From positions 44,949,501 through 45,013,500 of the forward strand of contig NC_064409.1 of assembly GCF_023375975.1 (NCBI RefSeq): 64,000 nt of DNA, given 5' to 3'. The notes beneath the pieces are model-generated. The model ran no database searches. It was not told where the DNA came from and worked only from the letters and a program-made list of their open reading frames with translations. The position numbers and the translations under genes were made by a program. Position 1 is the first letter of the stretch, and the number at the start of each line of letters is the position of its first letter. Of the stretch, positions 35,391 to 47,500 are shown piece by piece. Source of the stretch: Astyanax mexicanus (Eukaryota > Chordata > Actinopteri > Characiformes > Acestrorhamphidae).

Positions 35391-35728
35391 ATGAATTTTG
35401 TGAGCGATGTCATAGAACAACCACTTTTTAATCAAATTTCTTTTAAATATAGATTGTGATGGTGAAGAACATTAAAAGCAACAGTCCTTAATGTGTTTAA
35501 TCATAAATAAAATACTTTTTTTTGGCTCTGGCAGCATGTACTGGTTACCTAAGCATGTACTGCTAATCCTTGCTGAAATTATCTGATTTATTACTCTAAA
35601 TAGAGACTGCACCACAAGGCATGTTTAAAATGATTTTTTACATGCTCTGTGCAATTACACCTTTCCCCAAAATATACTGTCTGTCACTTTAAGAGTTTAA
35701 AGGACATACATATTCACATAGTTATTAT

Positions 35729-35801
35729 TTTTATTTTTTCCCATTTTCTCCCCATTTTACACGGCCAATTACCCAACCCACTCATTAGGACTCCCTTATT
35801 T
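35729..35801. repeat. Fragment of fish repeat ('gccaattacccaaccc' family), head
   Basis: It contains 'ttctccccattttacacggccaattaccc' in pieces, then 'ctcattaggactccc'. The same family continues in the body copy at 38764-39025, which begins 'ggccaattactcaac'. Confidence 0.5.
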
Positions 35802-37152
35802 TCCTTATTTTCCTTGATCTGAGGTCAGCTCATGTCTTTTATGTAACTGAACAGAATTATGTGAACTCACTAAACCTGGACAAGTATTCATAAAGCTTCT
35901 CAGAGCTCAAACTTTAGACTATAGTTTCTAGATCAGCACTCCTGTTCTAAGAAGCTTTGTGAATAAGGATCCTGATCTTAGATTAGTGTTCTTAATCTGA
36001 GATGTTTAAACAAAAATATGGGCCAGTCAGTGTAGAATCACACCCATAACTGTGATCTCTCTCTTTTTCTTCTTCACCCTGTTTGGATATAAACTCTAGT
36101 ATAACCCTGGTAGGACCATATGAGTCCCGATTATTGTCATATGTGTGATTTTATTCGGTTTAACAAGCCGTAAGAAATGAGAAACATTTGGAACAGTTAG
36201 GATTATGCAGGGTATCAGTCTTATATGAACAACCATATATCAACAGTTTCTCCCTTTTTGGAGGAAATCAGGTGTTTTCTGTAGTAGTGAAAGTTATATT
36301 ATTTGAAGTTTCTTCATGACTGATTACATAAAGCACATTTTAGGAAAACATTTTTTAGAAAGGAATTACTAATTTCTTCCAAAAGGGTGAAATGGTTGAT
36401 CTGTGGTTATTAGAAGTGTAAGTTATGTGATGATGTTATATAGAAAACACAAAGCACATTGTTTTTAGTTCATTATTTTTAGTCTTCTTTCATTCCCTTA
36501 TCCAGTGTGACTTCCGCTAAAATGACAATTTATTTAACAGTACTATATCTGTGACAGAAAAAAGTGTATTTATTCTCTTAATGTTGCTAAATTGTGAAAT
36601 TTGGGTGTATGGTTTTGTTTTTTTGTTTTGTGGAAAGGACATCAGAAGTGAGAGCTGGGCTGCTTCTGTTGCTTCTTGCCTCTTCCTAAAGGATATTTTT
36701 ACATTTGATGGCAGTGCCTCCCCCACTAAACCACAGTGATCCAAATCAAGCTTGTGGTGTGGAGAGAAAAACTGTAACTTTGTTGTTTTGCTTTCTTGCT
36801 TTGACCGTCCTTTCTGGGCTGTCTGTATTCATCAAACATGGGTGTACAATCCAAAGTGCATATGTGTGTGTGTGTGTGTGTGCATGTGTGGAAGGTATGT
36901 GTGTACAGTATGTGTGTCTGAGAGACTGGGAGAGTGTGTGCAAGCATGTGTTTGAGTTGGCCCAAGAGTGAGAATGAGAGCGTGTGTAAGTGTGTGATGA
37001 ATGGCTGCCATGTTGTGGGCACATGGTTGATTGATGTCTTTACCTTGTGAGTATTGGATGATTTTTCTTTTTCTTTTTTTTAAATATGGACTCCGGTTTT
37101 TGTAGCAACTCTACAAATCTTATTGAAGGACCAGAATGCATGAGTGTGTTTT

Positions 37153-37154
<2 letters not shown>

Positions 37155-37193
<39 letters not shown>
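37155..37193. repeat. (CA)n microsatellite
   Basis: About 19 CA units downstream of proser2. Confidence 0.95.
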
Positions 37194-37197
<4 letters not shown>

Positions 37198-37607
37198 TAA
37201 AATGTTTTTCTTGACTCTGATCTCTATTGAAATCTGTTTTTGCTAAATTATTATGCAGATTTTTGTATCATTCTGTTCCTCTTCTGTGTCTGAATAAAAC
37301 AGTTTTTCTCAGCCTGATTAGTGTTTTTGGGGATTATTTGGGATTAGTAGGACCGAGCAAGTATTCTGTACAGGAAGTTGTTTTGGCAAAAAAACAATGT
37401 CATCTTATTTGGAGAGAATTGGCCAATATTACGGTCTAGACTGGCTGTAGAAACCTTCAACTGGGATTTCAGCCATCTGACCACTAGATCATACAGGTAA
37501 AAATAATAGTGCAGAGAAGCAGAAATGTAATGTGTTAGGACACAGGTCTCAAGAGATTAAGGTATGAGTATCACAAGTTTCACACACAAGTCGTAAATAT
37601 GAATGTA

Positions 37608-38030
37608 CAGCTCTGGAAAAAAATAAGAGACCACTTAAAAAAGATGAGTTTCTTTGATTTTACAAAATTGAAAACCTCTGGAATATACTCAGGAGGAAGA
37701 TGGATTATCACAAGCCATCAAACCAAACTAAACTGCCTTAATTTTTGCACCAGGAGTGCTGTAAAGTTATCCAAAAGCAGTGTGTAAGACTGGTGGAGGA
37801 GAACATGCCAAATACATGAAAACCTGAAAAACCAGGGTTATTACACCAAATATTGATTTCTGGACTCTTAAAACTTTATGAATATTAACTTGTTTTGTTT
37901 GCATTATTTGAGGTCTGAAAGCTCATTTTCTGTAAATAAATGTTCATTTTACTCAAACATATATCTATAAATAACATTAGAAAAAAAACTGATGCAGAAA
38001 CTAAAGTGGTCTCAATTTTTTCCAGAGCTG
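37608..38030. mobile_element. Mariner-type MITE, copy 2 (423 bp)
   Basis: Ends CAGCTCTGGAAAAAAATAAG and, from the right, CAGCTCTGGAAAAAATTGAG, with GACCACTT-type blocks inside each. The left flank has TA; the right flank is AA, so the duplication has mutated. This longer copy is in opposite orientation to those at 27720 and 40830. Confidence 0.9.
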
Positions 38031-38763
38031 AATATGTGCCTTCAGTCTGCACATCCTCAGTGAAGATACAAGTCACTGCAGTACCGTTAATGTCCAAATC
38101 ATGACTCCCCACCATAATGTAAAGTGTATGTTCTGGATTGTGGGCAGATACTGTTCACAAGATATTCTCTAGAATTCTGCAGCTCTTCTTTGCAAACTGT
38201 GACCTGGAAGTTTAGTTTCTGTGAATTGCATCTTACAGTGTAGCTTCTATTTCTGTTCCTGATATCTTCTGCTGTCAATCAGAAATACACCAGCCTTCTG
38301 ACAGCTGGTGTGTTCTTTCTTTTAAATGATTCTACACACAGTTGATTCCCAAGCTTTGACCGAAGTCTTTAATGATTGTGTTCATGTTTTTCATTTTGAC
38401 TTCCAATTTTACTTTTAGGCCACAGCAGTGCCAATTACAGGGAAAGGTGTCAAAGGTGTTTGCTTTGAAGCTTAGAAGTAAAACTAGGTATCATATGTCT
38501 GCATAAATTAAGCAATTGAAGCTAGTTTGTTGGATTACTTTGGAACCTGTTGAAATCTAGGGAACAAAAAAGAGGATATTCTTCAGCTAAATGAAAAGGG
38601 TTGCACCTTAAAAACACCATGACTGTTTTATTTTAGATTCTTTTTCTCAAATATTTACGTGTTAAATTCAAATGTGCCCCTCTTTAAATACATATGAAAC
38701 TGCTATGTATGTTCGTTTATAATGTATGTCTCATTTTATTCTTACTGTTGAATTGTAGTGTGG

Positions 38764-39025
38764 GAGGCCAATTACTCAACTATTACTATTACTGATGCCC
38801 CGACACCAGGACAGTGAAGACTAGCACATGCCTCCTCCGATACATGTAAAGTCAGACTATGCCTCTTTTTAAACCGCCACTGATATCGCATCACTGAGAA
38901 GCCAGCGTGCTCGCTGGAAAGTGCAGCAACCCAGCTCTGATACATCAGCTTACAGGCCAATTGTGCTCTCTCGGACTCGGACTGCTGATGGCAAGCAGAT
39001 ATGTGCTGTATCTTCATTATTCAAT
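38764..39025. repeat. Fragment of fish repeat ('gccaattacccaaccc' family), body
   Basis: It contains 'gccccgacaccaggacagtgaagac', 'cacatgcctcctccgatacatgt' and 'ctctgatacatcagc' in pieces. This is a dispersed element with SINE-like size and GC-richer content than its surroundings. I could not define terminal repeats. Confidence 0.5.
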
Positions 39026-40829
39026 TTTTTTTTAGATTAGGTTCATTCTGAACAGTTTTGTGGTGTGGATTATTCATATGATTTTTTTTCTCCTGATTGT
39101 GATAAGCAGGAAAAACAATCATTCTTCTATTGATATTTTTTAGTGAGTGTAAAACATTGGACTGGAGCTTGTACTTCACTCCAGCCAGCTTCACCACTTT
39201 GCTTTTCAGGAACTATTAGTACTGCTCTGAATCTCCTGAATTATGCCTAATGCGGTTTACACATGTACTTAAATATGTGGGCCACAAAGAATTAGGATGC
39301 TGAAAGGCAGCCATGATGTTGAGAGTTCAGTCTTAGTCTATAATCCAAATGGGTCACATGCTTAGAGTGCAAATGGGGCTGGATGTCCCGAGTGTAAGAA
39401 GGGAATAAATATTGTATTCTGCTGCCATTTAAACCACACAGTTTGAATGGTAATAGAAATTTTAAATAAATAAAAACACATAAATGAGCTCTGTGTCATT
39501 CAGGGCTACTGGAAGGGAAAACAACATTCCAGTGCAGTATTTAAACATACAGCCTGCGGGAACTGAAGGTCAACTAACCCATCCCACCAAATGAGAGTCC
39601 ATGATAACATGATGCCCTTTGGTTTAGACTGAAGAACAAGCAGAATAATGAAAAATAGCTCTTTGCCTTCTTAAAGCATCATGTTTGTAATTAAGATTTG
39701 TGAGTGTGAACTTTTTGAAGTCCTAAGAACCATAATCTTAGAGAGTCATAAGTAGATCTTCCATTGCACATCACTTAAATACTCTAGTGTAGAACTAATT
39801 TTAAGAGGGTTGGCAACATTGTGTTTTTTAATGAGGAAATCAATCTGAATGTATGCCCTTTTGTACTATTTCACAGAAATCAGTGATTCAAACAAAATGT
39901 TTTAAAAAGGTAAAAACTCAGCATTCAGAAATCTTGTTAGTGAATTATCCAGTCCCGTCTTTCTGACTTGATTCCAGAAAGATTAGATCAGATTAGACAT
40001 CAGGTCCTGCCTGTTTCTATTTGAGGATTGGTATGTGGTGAGTGGATGGGGTTTGGCCTGGTTCTACCCGCAGTGACGGAGAACGTGTGTAGAAACTGCA
40101 CAGTGAGTTCAGGCAGCTGGTGAAGCTGGTTCATGCTGTTCGTTTGTTCTGAGAAAACAGGTCAGGTATGTCAGGAGGAGCAGAATGCAGCAGAACAGGC
40201 CGACAGTGCGCTCAGACAGGTACAGTCCCTCTGACTGTCCACCTGACTCTGAAATGATTATCCACAGGGCTTTTTATTGTTAGTGTATCTGTAAAAGCTT
40301 GAATTCATGTAAAACAGAGCTTCAGTTCTGTAACTGAAAGGAAATAGTATACAGTATAGTTAGTAACTTCTTAAAACCAGTAAATAAATAGAAATGACTG
40401 ATATGTGCTATGGCAGGGTTGGTAATAGGTGTCCTGTGGGTCAGATATAAGCATGAAACCACATAATCAAGATATCAGAACTGGGAAATCAATTTACCAC
40501 ATTTACTACCCATTAAATAAATATAAAACTATATTATATAAGAATAATTTGTCATACAGGTGATGTTGCCGTACTAGCAAACAATTATTTATACTCAATT
40601 GTTGCTTAACTGATTCCCTTTGCACTTTAAAAACGGGCTACATCCAGAAACTTTTGCTGCTTCTCTCCTTCCTCGGAAAAAGGTGGCCGAATGGGGAGAG
40701 GAGCAGGATGAATGGAGAGGAGCAGTAATTGGGGAAATGAGACAACTGAGCTCCTTTAATAGGATGGTGACTTCTGACAGACTGAGCCAATCACAATGCT
40801 CGCCTTCAGCTCACCCTAATGTTGCCTAA

Positions 40830-41290
40830 AGCAGTTTCAAAATCAGTGTCTCTGATTGTGCTATTTATAGGTATATGTTTGAGTAAAATGAACATTGTTC
40901 TTTTATTCTATACAGACAGCATTTCTCACAGATTTAAAATAAAAATGTCATTTAGAGCATTTGTTTGCAGGAAATAATAAACGGCTGAAATAAAAATTAT
41001 GCAGAGCTTTGAGGTCTCAAATAATGCAAAGAAAACAAGTTCATATTCATAAAGTTTTAAGAGTTCAACTTTTTTTTTTATCACTGCTCTCATGCATCTT
41101 GGCATGTTCTCCTCCACCAGTCTTACACACTGCTTTTGGATAGCTTTATTCAAGCAGTTCAGCTTGGTTTGATGGCTTGTGATCATCCATCTTCCTCTTA
41201 ATTATATTCCTGAGGTTTTTTTATTTTGTATTTGGTAAAATCAAAGAAACTCATCATTTTTAAGTGGTCTCTTAATTTTTCCAGAGATGT
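40830..41290. mobile_element. Mariner-type MITE, copy 3 (decayed left end)
   Basis: It matches copy 2 in reverse orientation across most of its length, ending 'taagtggtctcttaatttttccagag'. The left inverted end has lost its consensus. The surrounding 38030-41930 between the convergent proser2 and upf2 shows no gene. Confidence 0.75.
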
Positions 41291-41929
41291 GTACAAGTCT
41301 AATGTCATGAAAGTTTTGAGATTGTATACTTATTTCTACAGTTTATTTAAAAGATAAATAAATAAATATATAAATAATTTAATGAATAAACAATTAATTA
41401 TTTGAAAACATCCTGGGTAGGATACTCTGGTGTATTCTCTGCTGGAAGAAGCTTAGAGGAAGATTTTAAGCAGCTTCTTTTGTATCCTCTGGTATTCGGA
41501 CAGGCAGCAAAATGGCGTCACAAAAAGTGTTTCTGGGTCACGGAGGAGAAGAATAGGAGGATCAGTAGGACGCAACCATACAGTAAATCTTGACAGAAGC
41601 ATTGTGTGCATACTTGCACATATTCAGGACTTGAATAACACACTGACTGACATTAATTAATAGTGTGTGCTTTACATTTTTCTTTTATGATCTATGTGTT
41701 GCTCTAAATGTTCTGGGATCTTTTTCACAAAGCAAGATTTCTTGATTTAAAGAATTCCTAAAGTAAGGAAGGCCCAGAATGAATCTCCAGTCCTGTACAA
41801 AGGGCTAAACTGATCTGGTTTTGCTCAATATTACATCATATAAACCAGAAAATAAGACACACACAGGAATAAATGAGACACATACATGAAAAAATAAGAC
41901 AATATCCACAGCAATGAAATCACTTTACT

Positions 41930-42904
41930 GCAATATTCACGGACGTACAGCATGTGTTACTGGCCTCGGCCGTCTCTAAGCAAACATTCATATATTGAGA
42001 TAATATAAGCTACGGAACAGAGAGAAAAATCACAAAGAAACTCATTAGTTAATCTGAAACCAGCCTCGTTTTACAGAGAAAGCACTTGTTCATTTGTCAG
42101 GATGCTGATATACAGCCTGAAGAGGAAAGGAAAAAAAAGATCTGGGAGAGTGCAAAAGGTCTACAACTCACGAGATGTGTCGAAGGCTTGCCCATGAAAA
42201 AAAAATAAAACAACGTTTCCCTCCATTTAAGTCCTCTGCTCCTGCTGAGAAAAGCAGTACATCCCACAGTACCCCACACTCTCCATCTTTCAAGCTGCCT
42301 TTGTGAAGACTCTTTTCGTTTAAAAACATTACATTGTTTTGCACAAACAGCACAACTTTCTGGCATGTCACGCTTGGTCGTTGTACCGCTTTCTCCCGGT
42401 CACTGTGTGACGTGGAGGCTGACTTGTGCTGTGGAACACTGCCAGAAGGAGAGTGCTCCTTTAGTTTGCTTCCACCATCATCATCAGTATGAAGAAGAAA
42501 CAGCTAAACTCTCACACCACACGCTGAGCCCTTCACAAACATCCACACATACTTCGTCTGCTCTTTGGAGCCTGCCTGTCGGGTTCGTCCGTCCGTCTGT
42601 CTATCTGTCTGTCTCTTTGTCTGACTGTCTCACTGTCTGTCTGCATAAGTGTATGTGTGGGTCTGTCCGTGTCTGTGTGTGAGGCGTGCCGGAGGTAGAA
42701 TTCCTCCAGTTAGCTCTGCAGCTGATGGTGCTCGTCTTCCCTCCTCTCCCGCTCTCCTCTCAGATTGCCATGGTGAGGTTAGAGTCTGTAGGTCTGTCTG
42801 TAGCAGGTGCGCACTCCCTGCCCGTGCAGGGAAGACCAAATGCACCATGCTCCTGCTGCTTTCTGTTTCTCTCTCTCCTTCACGTGATCAACTCGCTCGC
42901 TCAC
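41930..42904 (-). other. upf2: Probable upf2 3' UTR
   Basis: This sequence follows directly on the upf2 stop codon at 42905-42907. It is more GC-balanced than the intergenic DNA beyond it and holds a TCTG-rich run at about 42590-42640. A minus-strand AGTAAA (plus 41924-41929) is a possible weak poly(A) signal. The 3' end is an estimate. Confidence 0.4.
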
Positions 42905-44518
42905 TCAGCGTCTCCTATAAAGCAGAAGAGTTAAGGGTTATGTGGGAGCACTATGTTCAAAAACAGATGGACACCTAGAAATACAGTGCAAAGGACCGGC
43001 GTGTCTGTGAACACATGCTAAAGAAGACCTTCTCAGTCTTTAAAGGCTAACTAAAGCCCCTGATATTAGCTGAATTTATCCTCACCCTGCAACTTCACAG
43101 TTACTGTAACAATTTACTGCAGACCGATCAGGCTAGCTAGCTACTAAATAAAAAAATAACAAAAATTGAAAGAGTTAACAGTAAATCTACTTCTCTGTCT
43201 ATGTAGCTAGCTAGTTCGCTAGGTTTAGCTGATGCATTGGAGATATTGCCCCTCCCTTCCTTCCTAGGAGCAGCAGCTGGAATGGCAGCCATGTGCCTCT
43301 GATAATGGTGAAGAACAGATGGTTGGACATCACCAGAGGGGTGGAATTATTGATCGACTGATTTGCATATTGTGACGTGTCCGCGTACCAAAGTACACAG
43401 ACACATCTTGATCTATAGCACAGGTGAACCTGTGAGGGCGCTACAATAAAAAAAGTTTTTTAAAGGTTAGGAAACCTTTTTTAAAAAAATTAGGCAGCAC
43501 TACCACGTTTCATCACTTCAAAAGAACACATTTCAGCTATTAATAAAAAAAATGAACTTTAGTGCCTTTTGAAAGGTTTTATTATTTGTGCTGCTGCTTT
43601 GTTGAAATAAAACATCACTTTAACAGTTAAATTGAACCACCTTGTTACAAGCTGTGGTCTGTGATAAGCCCGAGGAACTCTGGAAAATGTGTGAGAATGA
43701 TGGTGTGCACTCTAGTTAAGGTACACAGAGCCACAACTTCAACTTCAAACATGCAAACGTTTTTTTATTGCGGAAATAGTGTTGAACAGACAATTTTTGT
43801 CAGGAGAAAAATATATTGGAAAACAAAAAACAAACAAACATTCAACAAAATTATTCCACTTTTGACTAATCAAAAAATCTGAAACTTTTTTTTTGTAATT
43901 TACAATGTTGCAGATGCCTCCAATAAAGTGCTTTAAGAAAAGTAAAAATATCCTCCAGGCTCTGCTGAAAAATGCTCAGCACAACAAACAAAATAAGGTG
44001 CATAAGAGACAGTGGAATCACAAGTGGATGACTGATGCTGGATCAGGCTGGCTGCCCTGTTGTGCATCAGCATGGCTCCTTTCCTAGCTGTTCTGCCTTC
44101 TCTCTCTCTCACACAGTTTTAGTCAAACTCGTCTACGCCTCTGGCACGCCCTACTCTCCAAATTCCTGCCCACAGATACAGCAACCAGCAATTACTTACA
44201 GTGGTATGCAAAAGCTCAGGAACTCCTGGTCAGAATGTCTGTAACTGTGATTACTTACGTGAGAAAAAGATAAACAGATCTCAAAAAGGGTAAAGTTAAA
44301 AATGAGACAATATTTTAGCGCGTTATTTTTGGAGCTGGAGTAGTAGTACAGCAGTACAGCAGTACATTTTCTCCATCCTCAATACAGCATTTAGTGTCAG
44401 CTGCTTTTAAAAGAAAGCCTAATCAAGTCTGATGATTTTTTTAATATATATTTTTGTGTGTAGAGAAGCAAAAGTATGTTTGGTGATTTTTTTTAAAGAA
44501 TTTTATCTGTGCTGTAAA

Positions 44519-44555
<37 letters not shown>

Positions 44556-47500
44556 CCACTTTAGGATGAACACACATCAAGATCCACAATGGACTAAAGC
44601 AACAGATTTAAGCTGAGGGTTTTGCCAGCTACTGAATCTAAAAAAATCTGTGGATGGATTTCAAAACCACATGCATGCCAGTCCTGTAGAACTATACATC
44701 TTTTACAAGGCCAAATGGGAAAAAATACCCCAAGCTTAATCTAAAACAGGCTACTTAATCTTTACAAACTGCAACACTTGCCGAAGTGGGTGGTAATTAG
44801 AAACAAAGTAATAATCATTCTAGGCACCTAAACTTATCCCTATTTAAGATATTTGTCATCTTTAAGTTACAGTGTCTGAAGATCAGCTTAGCAATTTACA
44901 GTAACTGAGACTTTTAAAATGTATTTGTGCATAATGCTGTACAGGCTGGGTACTGTGATACAACATACAACATTTATACTTAGCCTTTTAGCTTGTCTTA
45001 CCTCCCTCCAGTTTTGAATATCAGGTCTGCATTTGGAGCCCCTTTAGGGTGCTGATAGCGTGGCCGACGCTCTCGGTTTGTATTAGCAGGTGCAGGTCTC
45101 TGAGCCAGAGACTGCATCATCTCTGTAAAAAATAAAATAAAAAATAAATAAAATCACCAACAATGGCAGCATTAACACAGTGATTCATAGCCCTTTGAGG
45201 CTACTGTAATAATCTTCTACAGCTGTGATCACATACGCTACATTGCTTAGTGCTGAAAGTATAGCCTAAATGTGACTGTTCACGTGTGTGCATACGACCC
45301 ACATCAACTTAATTTGTTGCTTGTTGCTCTGTCACTTGTCGCTGAATCGTAACTACAAATAGCGACCTCCCATGAGAAATAAATGGCAACATGTCGCTCT
45401 CTTGCCTGCTCATATGGATGCAGGTTTAGTCTAAACAAACCTCTGCCCTGCAACATTTGATTTGATTTTTTTGTTAATTTACAATAAATTAGGCATGCAC
45501 TGAATATTTGGCAACCAAATTTATTCGGTTATAAGAAATAAATTCACACAGAACAATTACTAATTTATCTGAAGTCATATTGCAATATTTCCTCTAACTT
45601 TGGCAGACCCACACTCCTAAATTCATGCAGAAATAATATAAGATATACAATATCCTAATAATAGAATTCTGTATTAGTCCCACAAGATTAGAGTAGCAGT
45701 GCTGAGGTGAAATTTTGACTTGAATAGCACTCTAGCAAATCTATTTTTATTAGTATTATAAGTACATTTGTGCCTGAAATAAATGTAAATGTATACTTAG
45801 GATGAAAAAAACATGTAAGCTAATTAATTTCTGTAATGGTGAAAATGGCAAAAATTATGATAACTGGCAAAAAAATATCAGAGATTCAGACAAACATTCT
45901 TTTGTTTGATTTCGGTTTCAGGCAAAATTTCCAATTTCTGTGTATCTATTAATACTAATAGATAATTACCTACATTTGTGTGTGTAATTAAGAACCACAT
46001 TTGGAATTGATTCAAAACAGAGGTGACACTTTCTGTCTCGCTTACCCTGGTAGTCCTCCTGTTCCTGTCGTTCATTGATGTCCAAAGTGAGTTTCTTCAT
46101 ACGCATGCGCTCCTCCTGTTCTGCCTGCTGCTGGTTGAAGTGATTTGCAGCCAAGTGAGAGGATAGTGGTACGTTCAGGATCTTGAACTACAGATAACAA
46201 GAGTTACAGATAACAGGTTACACAGGGACACAAGTAATTCAGATTTATTTCAGATTTTTAAACCAGTAAAACAACCAATCTAATGTAACATAAGAGAAGC
46301 AGAAGTCTGAACAGCACCAGAAATGCATTAGAGTAAAAGTACAGCATGGAGTACTGTAGGGGACTGTATATGTGAACAGCTTCTCAACAGTGTGCAGTTC
46401 TGTATGCAGCAGTTTACTCTCCCAAAGCCACTTCCTGAACACACCCAGCTGCTTCGGACTGCAAAACCACACATTCCACAGCCAGCACACACACATACAT
46501 ACACACACACACATACGGACCTGCTGTTTGTTGCCTTTCCTGGTCAGCATGACGAACTGCATGGTGTCATTGATGTCTGCATTTGTTTCTGCTGCACAGG
46601 CAGGTACAGGGCCTTTCTTCAGCTGGCTCTTCAGTTGCAGTGGAATAGCAACATCAAGCTGATGCACCTTCACTGCCTCCCCACTGCGCTGCTGCTCAAA
46701 CCCACACAACAGACAATTCAATCAAAGGAATCAAAACAAACATCTATATCTAAGTATCTAAAACAGTAGAGCAATTAATTAGTAAAAACGTGCAAGCTTT
46801 TAAGTCTTCCAAATATGAATTTTAATAACCTGCAGTCCTTAAACGCTCTCAAAAGGTGGAGATTTAGTATGATTGTGTGGACACTTAAAATTCAGCATTA
46901 TGAATGATTTTTAATAAACTACCTGCAAGTAGTTCTCAGTGTCTTGTTTTAAATGTCAGGTCCCTCAGAACTCTATCAATAAAGTGTGGAGCTACTTTCT
47001 GCTAGTTAATAGTGTAAAACAGCGTTTCTTTGGATGGTTAACCCTATACCCCTCACACTAACATTGTAAGCCTGTTGGGAGCATCAGCTTAAAGCATGTG
47101 AACGTGAGGTGGGCTATTCGACAAAAGTTTGTACTTGTCCATTTCACACTGGATTTCTCCTTTAATATACATCCTTATACATCTTAGTCAATGTACAATG
47201 TACCTGCAGGTTCTCCAGCATCATCTTATCCAGGGCCTGAATAAAGTCATCATCCTCTGCACAGGCCACATGTTTCAGACCTCCACCACGAATCATCACC
47301 TCCTGGAAACAGCACAAACCATTATATACAAATATCAAACTTGTACAAAAATTCTTTTCAAAAGTAATTTCCATCTTTCCAAACTCTACTCGTCAAATCT
47401 ATGAATCACACACATTGTTCTCCTCATCCGTCTCGTTCTCTTTGTTGGAATCAGTCAGATAGTCTGTGTTCTCTTCCTCTTCTTCCCGCTCCTCCTCCTC

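Larger units (their letters stand above)
34526..37320 (+). other. Likely proser2 3' UTR and downstream flank
   Basis: After the stop codon there is AT-rich sequence with no further exon. Candidate poly(A) signals include AATAAA at 37293-37298, preceded by a (CA)n tract (37155-37193); there are earlier weaker candidates near 35506. The true end cannot be chosen from sequence alone. Confidence 0.4.

Noticed and set aside
36726..37024. Overlapping frames in the Thr/His/Cys-rich stretch
   Set aside because: Produced by a GT/CA-rich tract downstream of proser2, no conserved protein.
40080..40240. GC-richer block that might be an exon or promoter
   Set aside because: No splice-bounded open frame or recognisable motif could be supported.
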